DNA of 64,000 nucleotides from Strongylocentrotus purpuratus. Taxonomy: Eukaryota; Echinodermata; Echinoidea; Camarodonta; Strongylocentrotidae. Below, in pieces: positions 14,601 through 26,400 of this stretch. A program made the translations under genes and the position numbers. The stretch is from NCBI RefSeq assembly GCF_000002235.5, contig NW_022145605.1:37457141-37521140 (forward strand). The letters run 5' to 3'. The notes under the pieces are model-generated. The model did not search any database and was not told where the DNA came from. It saw nothing but the letters and a program-made list of their open reading frames with translations. Each line of letters opens with the position of its first letter. Position 1 is the stretch's first letter.

Positions 14601-17368
14601 TAAAGAAATTTGAGAACAAATGACAAATAAATGAGATTTAACCATTTGTAACCATTCAAAACTTGCTATTTTTAGTCAATTTTGACCTTGACCTTGACCT
14701 TAATGCAAAACCCTGAGTTCAGGCGATCTCAAAAGTATTACCAAATGAATTGGCATCCCCAATTTAGTTGGAAATGACACCTTAAACGTTTCTCTGGACT
14801 ATTTGGTTCAAAAGTTAAGCATGTTTGTACATTAGACCATGCGGCCTGGCGGCCATTTTGGATTTGACCTCTCAGGGTCATCAGAGGTCAAATCTGACTT
14901 CCCTCCACATCTGAAAATAAATCTTATGGTGAAAGCAAACTATGCTAGAAGTTTCATGCTTTTATCAAAAAGTGCACAATTTTCTTGCTAAGCCGCTGCA
15001 CTACTAAAGTATAAGTGATAATAAATAAAAAAATCCAAAGAATTGAATTTTACCATAGTGGAGCATTTTACGTGTACCATATTCTTCTTCCTATCCTTCT
15101 GCAGTGGGGTACACCATCACCCTTGACCAGGCCACATGGTCCACACTGACCCTCACCTGGACAACTGACCAAGAGGTAACATCGGTCATTGTCCAGTACA
15201 GATTCCAAGGTGAAGAGGTCTGGTCTAACAGCTCCACCGTCGATGCGACCAGACAGATTATCATTCTTGATGATTTGACTTCATCACAGTCTTACCAAGT
15301 TAGATTGGTGTTTGTAGGGGACTCCTTCTACACGAGGTCATCCGTTGAGGTGTTTGATACATGCACACCTGGAGTGCAGGGGCCGGAGTGTGCAACAGGT
15401 GAGTTGAGTGTGACTTCTGGTTAGAGCCAAAAGGGTATTGTCTCATATATTCTTTAACACAGAGTTAGTGTCCCTTCGACCCTCACCACACAATGGACAT
15501 GTTGGTATTCTATAATGATACCTCATTGGATGCTAATTAGTCGGCATAGTGGTGGATGTTTCATGGTCAAAGTAAGTTACATCTGATCCCTGAAGTAATG
15601 TCTTCTATACTAATGTCAAATTATGTTAGGACCCTGACAGAGTTTTATAAATAAATGTGCAAGAGAAAAGTGAAATGCATTTTACAACTCACAGTCCCAT
15701 GTTCTACACTGGGGAGTGTACCTAAACTGCTCACATACTTCATATTTATACTTTATACCTTGATCTATAGACTACAGCAGCACAAGTGCATATGACTTCA
15801 ATCTGGTATATGCCACCAGTGCCTCCCTAGAGCTTAAGTGGACCCTACCGGAAATCGCTGAGATCCAATGGGTGCACCTCACGTTCCGTGAGTCCTCCAC
15901 GGACCCTTGGAGCAACGGCACTCTCCTTGAAGGCACGGCGACATCAGATATCATCCAGGGCCTGAGTGAACTATCCAGTTACCAAGTGCAGGTGGCCATT
16001 GGACTGTCCAGTGGGGAACAGGCGGAGAGTGCTGTTCTGACCCTGCTGACCTGTGCTGGTGGGACAGTTGGTCTCAACTGTGAAGGAGGTAATGATGCTC
16101 CTGCCTTGATGGTGTAATGTAGACATACATGTACAGTGAAACCTGTCTATAAAGACCACCCAATGGAGACAAGAAAAGTGGTCTGTATAGACAGGTGGTC
16201 TTAATGTACAGGTGCCTATAGTACATGTTTCAATGAGAAACCATTTTCAAGGGAAACAAAAAATATGGTCTTTAAGGACAGGTGGTCTTTGTAGACAGGT
16301 GGTCACTGATGTATTAGTTTCTGTAATGTTGTGGAAAGATCGCCTCTGGGAGATACCAATAAATGGTCTTCATAGCCATGACGTCTCTAATACCAGTTTA
16401 CATGTTTCAATAAGAAACTTTGTTTCAAAGGAAATAGAAAATGGGATCTTTATAGATTTTCCAATCAGGAACATCTTAAACAATAAGTAGATTAAAATGG
16501 ATGAGAACCTCATGAGCAAAATCATTAGAAAACTAGATGTCTTTACTCTCTCTCATTTAGGTATGTTTATTCATTATCAACTCATTAGTAAGGTATTCTA
16601 TATTGCTGTTCAGTCCATGATCACTATGTGTATGCTACATACAGTGCAATGGTCCAAATAATTTTAGTGTGATTACAGACTTGTAACAGTATCCCTTATC
16701 TGACACAAAATCTGGAATTCGTGCTCTGTGCAATTGAAAAAGGATAATTTGACAGGTTCATCCTTTTACAGTCCCACTGCACTACTTATAGCTACTTGTG
16801 CCCTCTATACAGCCTACAATGCCTTAGCAGTACCCGTTGATCCCCCATGATGCCCTTTTTCTTATGTTAATTGAGAGCTGATTTGATGAGATAACCATCT
16901 GCCAGTGACCCTGCAGAGAGGTCTAATTCCCATGACCAAACTAGTGCAGACAGGCTTTAATGTGTGAATTAACCTAAAATTGATATAGGAGATTGAGTAA
17001 GATGGAGTATCTTCTTTCTTTTCTGTGATGGTAGATGTCCCCATTGATGCTAGTGTAGACACGGTCAGCAGTGATTTTGTGACCGTCACCTGGACAGTGT
17101 ATGTGACCGTTTCCCAAGTAGCCGTCCAGCACCGTGTCGCGACCTCCCCGCAGGCTCGTGTTCTCATCACTGCTGATGGCTGGACCGAGGAGCCACCCGT
17201 GCCCGCTGATCGTGGGCTGTACAACATAGAGGGACTGGAACCCGGTGTGACGTATGACTACCGTCTCAAGCTGATCAACGATACTAAGGAGCAGTTTGGA
17301 GAGACTAATCAGGTTACACTCTGTCCTGAGGGATTCCAGGGAGCTAATTGTGAAATCAGTAAGTGTGC

Positions 17369-17405
<37 letters not shown>

Positions 17406-20400
17406 CTTTTAAAGTCCACTCCAAATTTTATTAAACCGAAAATGGAAATTCTTTTTGCCCAATTGATCCTGAGCCCGGCAGCCACTGAGCAGCGCCAGAT
17501 CGACGTTGCTCTATCCCCTTATTGTTGAACGCCAAACAAGGTAGCAGCAACTCCCGTCTTTTAACGTCTTTTGGTATTTTGGAGGACGCGGCCGGGGTTC
17601 GAACCCACGACCTCCTGGTTGTGAGGCGGACGCTCTACTGACTGAGCCAACACAACGGTTATATTAGAGTGTTTTGGAATTCAGCTAATGCCAATCTTTT
17701 TTGTTTTTGTATAATATGCGAAGTACCAGTACATGCATATCCAATGCCTTTTCTGTAATGGCAATCAATTTTTTTCAAAGTGTTTATTGAAACTTGACTT
17801 CTTTCTTTGTTTTTAATTCTCATATGTCATTATACATGTATCAGAATCTTTTAAAAACCTATTTATTTCATGAAAGTGTTCATCTAAACAAACAAGTCAC
17901 TAGAGTGACACAAATATTGCAATACTGTATGGGATTGAAAAACATCCTTTTCAATCAAAGTACATGTACATGTGTTATTCTCAGTAACAGTGTGTTCCCT
18001 ATGTAATTGCGATCAAAATCATTATACGGTACTTATTCAAATACTTGTTTATTAATCTCAATTTCTCCTGCACACCTCTCTATGCATTTCTCCAGACTAT
18101 GCCGAACTTGGAGCATTTGATGTCCGTCTTGTGGAAGCAATGGTCACATCGCTCAACGTCACCTGGCAGACGACCGTTTCCATCGTCTGGTCACAAGTCC
18201 AGTACAAACGTACCTCTGACACCTCCGACGCCTGGCTGGCTACCAATCAGCTCCAGCCCTTGGAGACAGGGGCGCTCCTGACCCCCTTGGCGGAAGACAC
18301 GGCGTACAGTGTTAGGGTTCTGGTGACCAGGATGGACGTATCCTCCACCATTAGTGATGTGGTCCAGATGAAGACTTGCGTTGCAGGATTTAGAGGTCTC
18401 AACTGTGAGATTGGTGAGTGCATGAAGTTTGTTTAGGTTTGATAGGAGCTCAGGATTAATGTGATACATTGTTTGCAGGATGAATTCATCAATTGCTTAT
18501 TTTCACTTAACCATTATACATACACATTTACTTCCAGAAGATATTCTTCATTTAGAAGGTACAGTATGCAAGAACATTACAAAATTTAATATAAGAATTT
18601 AGTTTAATTAAGCATGACTCATTCCCTGTGGGAACTAGATGGCTCCTTTAAAAAAGCCTACCTGGTATATGGAATGAGAGAATTCAGTATGCCTAGTTCA
18701 CACCGACGCCGAATGTCGCGCTTTAAATCGGCGATCAATTCGGCGTCATTTTTCAAAAAATCTCACGATCTCCTGAGATATGTTATGCTAAGTTCACACC
18801 GACGCCGAATTGATGGCGAATTAAATTGGCGAGCAAAGCGGCGGCAAAGCCTAACAAAGCTTAATTAAAGCGTAAAGACCGTAATAGAGCGTGAGAAAGC
18901 TTTGAGCAATTCGGGACATTCGGCAAGAACGCCAAAAATTTAAACTCTGTTAAGCTTTCCTACGCTTTGAGCAAAACTTTGATAAGCTTTGTGACGCTTT
19001 GATAAGCTTTAATAGGCTCTCCCCGCTTTACGCAATTCGTGACAGATCGCCTCAAATTTTTAAACAGTTTAAATTTTTTTGGCGCTCTTGCCAAATGTCC
19101 CGAATTGCTCAAAGTTTTCTCACGCTCTATTACGGTCTTTACGCTTTAATTAAGCTTTGTTACGCTTTGCCGCCCCTTTGCTCGCCGATTTAATGCGCCA
19201 TCAATTCGGCGTCGGTGTGATCTTAGCAGTAGTAAATTGATTAACATTAAATTTGTTTCTCTCTAATTCAACATATAATTTGTCTTTGTAGGTCATTTAA
19301 AAGGTCAAAACTTCTTGCTCTGAGCTATCGATCTTTATTAATAATTCATAAATGTCATTGCTTATGTGTTAACCGTACGTAGTTTAGAAGTTTAGCCATA
19401 AGTAAACACCGTCATAAGCTATTTCTTCCTCTCTTTCATACAAGAAATTCCAGTTGTTACCACCACCCCAAGCCCTACCACTATGCAGACCTCACCACCT
19501 ACTGAACCTTCCACTGAACCTTCCACCGCGGGGCCAACCACACCCTTTACGAATGCACCCACCACTGTCGCTGCACCCCTTTACATCATTGAGACAGTAG
19601 GAAAGACCAGTACCTCTCTGAAAATCAGTTGGACTCTGCAGCAACCCAATGTGGTTCAGGTTTGTATTTACAATTTCTTCACTCTCAGGGCGACAGTTAT
19701 GTGAATTATTACTCTTCTTTCTTGAAGAAGATTTTTTTTAGGTTTTTTTTTTGAGGCTAGCATCTCATTTCAGGTTCTAAAAAACGTCTCTATCTCTGTT
19801 TTTTTAGACAGATTATGTAAGGCCTTAACCCTATTTAGCCCGGGGGGGGGGGGGGGGGACATTTTTCGCGATAATTTTTTAACGCAAGAAAATCTTGCAC
19901 TGAAATTTTGTGACTTTTTTCTTTCAAGTCTTGCGCATCTTTTGAAAGAAATTTTTCGAAAATCGGACCTACCGTTACAAAGTCACGTGTCGTTTTGTCT
20001 TTGCATGTCATCCCGAAAATCGCTCATTTTTGTGATTTGTGTACAAAACATATGGAAATCTCATTTTTCAAATAATGAGAAAAATCATAGGTTATTAATT
20101 TGGTCTTGTTTATAGTTTAGGTGTTTATTTTGGGGTCAAAATAGTTGAATTATAGTTGGAAATGAAATAAAACAACAAAAAACAATAAAATACATAAGTT
20201 AAGAAAACAAAGAAAGTGTTGTATTATTATTCCAAATGGTCTAACAAATATATGTAGTGAGAAAGAATGCTTATATATGAATAATGTCTGATTTATGGGC
20301 AAAAATGTGAATTTTATGACCTTATTTGCATAAATTACCATAAATATGCAAATGAGCAAATTTTTCAAAAAATTGAAATTACCATAGTATTCTATACACT

Positions 20401-23400
20401 TCACTTGACATGTATGCAAATTTTCACGGATTGGGCGTTTCACGGCCGAGATCATAGGGGGGGGGGGGGGGGGGGGCGCCTTAGAAGCCCCCCCGGGCTA
20501 TGCAGTTTCAAAATAGCCCGGGCTAAATAGGGTTAACATTTGTGGGTTTCTTACAGGTTAAATCAGGAAAAGCAACTAAAGAGGTATATCCGTTTAAAGA
20601 AGTATCCATTCAGTTTTTGCTAATTTCAATTTTTAGGAATGATGTCTTATGCTATCATTTACAATCTTTTTACCCACTATTTAGTTCCCACTTCAAATTC
20701 ATCCCCTTGAAAGTGTTATATTATTGACCATTTTAACCACTTTAAGAGTGACCATATAAAAATGTACTCTTCAAGATATTATGTACAACCGTTTAGTATA
20801 AGGGTCTGAAAATCAGACTATAACTTAGGTGATTGCAATCACTTATGTTGATTTCACAACTAATGGTCATTATTTTGCCACGAAAAGCCATTTTCAAACC
20901 CTTTCGTTGTGAGGGAAGTTATAAATAAGTCTTCAAATGCTGTTGGAATTTACCCTTTTCATTTTTTGACCTGCAAATGGGACAAAGTACCTTTAAAGTA
21001 CAATCAACATATATGTCTGCACAGGGTACTGTGTACCATAATCAGTTATCATTTCTATCCTTTTTCATGACAGGTGTTTGTGGAGTACAAGCCCAATCTC
21101 TCCCAGACATGGACACAAGTCTCTGCTTCATCTCCCGAACAAGTCTCATTCACCATAAATGGGCTCACCCCTGCCATCATGTATGACATCAGACTTATGT
21201 TGGTCTATGAAGACAGCCCAGAGGCCTTTGGAGAAGTGTATACTCTAGAGACATGCGAAGAGGGATTCAGAGGTGTCGACTGCCAGACAGGTAAAGGGGT
21301 TCTTACTTATTTTGAAGATAATAATAATAATAATAATAATAAAGTAATTTTTATATAGCGCATAATAATAAATTCTCTATGCGCTTTACAACAATCAAAT
21401 ATACCATAAATAACATGATTGATCTAAAGATTTAATTATACATGAATTAACAGAAATACATATCGTATACAATGATGACAAAATAAGATATAATATAAAT
21501 GATATAAACTTATGAACACAATTATAATAGTTAAATAATTACGATCTTTTATTGTAAGGAAATAACATTATTTGACATAAACTATGATGGGGGTTGCTCC
21601 CAATTTGTTGGCATACAAAGTTATTTGAAATTGTTAAGAAGTTGGGAGTTGGGAAAAATGAAGCTTCGAATGTTAACCAGAAGATTAACAAGAGAGAGAG
21701 AGAGAGAGAGACTGGAGATACAGAAAAAGAGAGAGAAGAGGGCACAATGATGGCAATTAACACTATTATAGGTGCAATATCAAATACAAGAGACTGGATT
21801 AAGAGGATACTTATAGGGAAAACAAAATAAGAAAGATGTGTTAGATTATGTTTTAGAATGGGCTACCAAGAAGAACTTATAGGAAATGAACAGTCAACCT
21901 AGAAGATGAGTAATTTCATTAGAAGATGACAAAATTTATGAAAATAAGTTATTTTCTTTTTTGTTTAAGATGAGATCCTTTATTATATGAAGGTGAAAAG
22001 CAAATACAGTATAATTACAAGATAACTTGATAGTAATGACTAATGATGTTGATGATATCTTTGATGCAGCTGAGGTGTCGCCATACAGGATCACACTATC
22101 ACACATCAACAGTCTCTCCATCACTGCCGAATGGACATCCCCGACCTCTGTCACAGATGTAGTCCTGCAGTACAGGACCGACAGTGGGCCCTGGAATAAC
22201 GGATCCGTGGTAACGCGTGCCAGAGGCTTTTACATTCTGACGGGGCTGGACGACAATGTGGCTTACACCCTGAGAGGAGCATTCGCAGAGGAGCAGTCTG
22301 TGGAGTTCAGTGATGTGATCAGTGCTGTGACGTGTGAACAGGGTTTTGCTGGAGAAAGCATGTGCGATACAGGTGAGAGACGATCATTTGCTTAATGTGT
22401 ACGATACTTTGATTATGTCCAGTATCTAAATTGGCAACAGTACTAAATAATGGCAATAATCATGGCATATCATCATAAGATTTTCAAATATAAAAAAAAG
22501 ATAACTCCCTGTTTAAGTGAATGTGAAGAAAGATCATAGCTGGAGGATTTCTTGTCCCTTTCTGCCAACCATAATCTACCCAGTAAATGACATTTAATGG
22601 CGCTGCCCATCACCTAAAAAGTTATGACTGTCGCAAGCGGCATAACTACTTGGGCAGGGTGTTGTTCTTGATCTTGGCAAAGAGGGCTTCGTGAAATGCG
22701 TTGCGGACAAGTAACTTACTAATGCTGATTTAGTCAAGAAGTTAGACTTAATTATGATGGTTTCGAGAAACGAGCCCCTGACTTCCTTAATACTAGTTTA
22801 CACGCGGATTGAATACCTTAATAACTTCAGGTTTTATTAGAGAGTACCGGATATAGTACACTTTTGCAATATTAAAAAAAATATTTGATGGATTTTACTG
22901 ATACTTTTACCCTACAGACTATTCTAATGTTGGAGCATATGATGTGGTTTTAAGTACAGCTACCAGTACTTCATTGGTTATATCATGGGCTGTGAGTCTT
23001 CAGGCAGACTGGCATATGGTTCAATACAGGTAACTATAACTTGGATATTACTGTTGGGCCAGTTTTATCAAGGGTTGTGATTAATGCAAGTAAACTTGTA
23101 TTGCGAAGTTGCAATCATATTTTATCTCATGTACAAAGTTAAATTTCACATAAAACTGATGTGGAGATGTGTGTAGATAAGTGAATTTGTTGATAGGGGA
23201 TTCAATGCAACATACTCCTTGGATGATAGGGCCTTGTTTAGCTATCACAACTTTTATAAAGATCAGATTGTAACAAGGCTTGTGTCAACCATTGTTATGA
23301 AATATAAATCAAGACAAAGTTTACAGCGTATCATTTTATTCCACACACCGCATGTTTTGACATCTGTCAAACCGGATTCATAACCCAGAGACAAACTTTC

Positions 23401-26400
23401 CTCTTATACCGCTTAAAAGATCTACTTTCAAGCTCCATATTTTTGTAAGGTGTACTCTTTGTTTTACATCCTCTTTTTCCCTTCAGGAGCTATCATTTTT
23501 CTCTCATCATTCATAGAGAAATTTCTAATTTTGATCGTAGGTAACTGATGTATAAATATTGCCTAAGATATATGGTAGCAGTACCATTAAAACAAGATGA
23601 AAATAATTTTTTTTTTTTTTTTTACATTCTTCTTATTTAAATGATTTATGTAAAGTGGAGTGAATGTGATTGAGTCGCACAATTTTTTACCCATTACCAG
23701 CAAAATTCAACAATATATATGATAATAATAATAATAATATTGGATTCTTATATAGCGCACGTATCGACCTTGCAAGGTCCTCAAGGCACTCCAACATTAC
23801 CCGGCATAATCCAACCCTGCCTTATGTATGATTTCTACTTTCTTGTATACCTTTGTCAGAATCGATTCAAACTCCATTGCCCCTGAGTGGTTCAACTCAA
23901 CCGAACTTGATGCGAACACAACCAGTTACACCATCGACGACCTTGAACCAAATGAAACCTACAGGATACGAGTCTTGACACGTAGGACGACGACGGCCGG
24001 TCGTAAGAAGCGTGCTGATATTGCAGAGAATGTTGGCATCAGTGCAGAGGTGCTTGTTGTGACATGTCAGAATGGACTTCAAGGACTCAACTGTGAAGAA
24101 TTCGGTAAGGGAGTTTTATCTTTGTGATCAATGGTAAAATAGAGTAAAAAATAGCACATGTGCTAGTCGAGTCTGACTCTCATTATCTAAAGCCTGAAAT
24201 ACAGTTTATAGAAAAATACACGATTGGTTTCCAAATCCTAACAAAAAGGTTTGTGTATAATATTACAATTAACAAACAAGACTGGTTGCTATATACAATT
24301 ATATTATATCCAAGGGCTAAAAGATGGAATGTTAAAAATGGAATTGACAAGATAACCTTCATATAAAGAGAGGGCGCTATATAAGAATACTTTTAATAAT
24401 GATGTACCACTATTTTCATTACAGAAGAAAAATTGTTTGTAATTAAACTGTCCTTACAGTGACTTTCAATGGAAGTTTCAATTATGTTGACAAACATACA
24501 TCTACCTGTAAACGTCCTTATTGGAAGAATCCATTTGTTACCCATTTGGAGTGTAATCTCCAAGTACCTGTTTAATTACCATGTTATATGTTTTCCTTTT
24601 CTAGCTGTGGTTCCAACAACAGGCCAACCCACCGAACCACCCACTCAGCCACCTCGTACAACTCTAGCTCCATCAAGTAAGTACTGTCTTTAAATCCAAG
24701 CAAAATAGTCGAGAGGTACACCGGTAGTAGATGTCAAATCATATGTAGAAGAATAGGAGTAGTTGTAGGGACTTTTTATATCAGCATTGGTTCAAAGTTT
24801 GCCAAGGAATTCTCAAACAAGAGCAGAATCTTTGATATTACTGAAATGCAATTGGTATGAATATTACTTCAGGTTTTTCAATCTACCACCACAACATTGG
24901 GGTTCTGCAAGTAATGTTTTCACAGAGACACTATATTTAATTTTCAATATTTTAGATAGTTACAATTATTCATATCATCTTCTCCAGTTGTAAAATTCAG
25001 ATTTGATCAATTTTTAGATGGTTCAACAACGTACTACTCACCTGTTTGTGTCACAGAACACCAATGTCAAATGACTTCGTGGTTTGTTAGACTCATTAAC
25101 CAGAGAGCGTCATTAATAATTCATTAACTCTTTATATGCCACACAAATATTCCTTCTGAGCCACATTGAATTTATCATTGTATAGATATACCACGGGCTA
25201 CAAGGTTATTTAAATGTTTCCAGTGCAACGATAATCTATACCTGTGATAAAAAGGACATCATAGAGCTAATCAAAAGCAGAAATGGATAATCTTGGAAAG
25301 CTATTGTTTTGCGGAAGCAATCCTCCAGTCAATTGGGGGTGATTTAAAAAAATATATATATTTGTTGTTGTTGATTTTTTAAAGATTGTTTTTAATTCTT
25401 TTTTTAAATTATTGTATGATATAAAAGTATTTGCTTCTGATCTTCCTCACATGTGACTAATATGAGGGTTAATTTGGGTTACACATTCATTTATAAATTA
25501 TGTTGACCTTATCTTTATATTTTGTTTTATGTATGCACCAGCCAATGTGGAGAGCCTCTAGACAGAATTTTTAAATTCTTTTAGGTGATCCTCAGGCATT
25601 GGCTGGTGCTAAATATCATTATGTTTATGTTATATAATTTTGTCAACCTTGTGATGTTTTGTATGTTATCATGTTGCCTAGAAATAGAATAAATAAATAA
25701 ATAAATTGTTTTGTGCAAAAATGCATGTATGGCAATTGAGCAACCAGTACAAGTAGAAGAAAGCAGTCAAAGGGTTAATAATTAAAGACATTGATTGACT
25801 TCAGGTTGAACGGGGTTAAAAAAAGGCATTTAGCTACATACATGTATGTAATTGCTTTAGCTCTCAGATGTTTGAATGTTTTAGGAAGCATCAAATGAAG
25901 ATTTTTCGTAGCAATATTATCATTTTATTGTACTTTATTTTTTGCAGGTATTCCATGGAGGGATATTTTGATTGGTCTCCTGGTCGTCTTTGGAATTCTC
26001 CTTATCATCTTAATCTTCATTATCATCCTCATTTACGGGAAGGTTAAAAGGTGAGTGTCCATCAGTGAGAAATATAAACACAAGATCTTAAATATGATAG
26101 CATATTTAAATCCATGATGTTCATGTAGTGTCAAATATATTTGGACACATCAAATTTATTTGGTGTTTTAATTAAACAATGTAGTATCTTAATTTATTTA
26201 GTAATTGACAAGCTTGTAGTCATATCCATTTTTTCTAATATTCAATATTGCTTTTATTTTGCGAAAACAAATTAAACAAAGCCCAGGTTACTAGTGATAT
26301 AGAACAATGTACCAAACTTTATAAATTAAACAAAGAAAACATATTTTATTTATGTACATTGAAACATAAAGGTGTATAAAAAGCATTTTTAAGCAAAACG

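Larger units (their letters stand above)
10747..15003 (+). mobile_element. Academ-like DNA transposon, decayed, with composite inverted ends
   Basis: Inverted ends (TAGTACAGCGGATTAGC at left, TAGTGCAGCGGCTTAGC read inward from the right) are bounded by a 3-bp duplication CTA (10744-10746 and 15004-15006). Inside each end lie tandem units of about 360 bp, two at left (about 10830-11560) and three inverted at right (about 13960-14930). Between them (about 11890-13480) is a decayed coding region. Long inverted ends, a 3-bp target duplication and an XPG/PIN-nuclease-like motif fit the Academ superfamily; this family call is inference. Confidence 0.6.
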
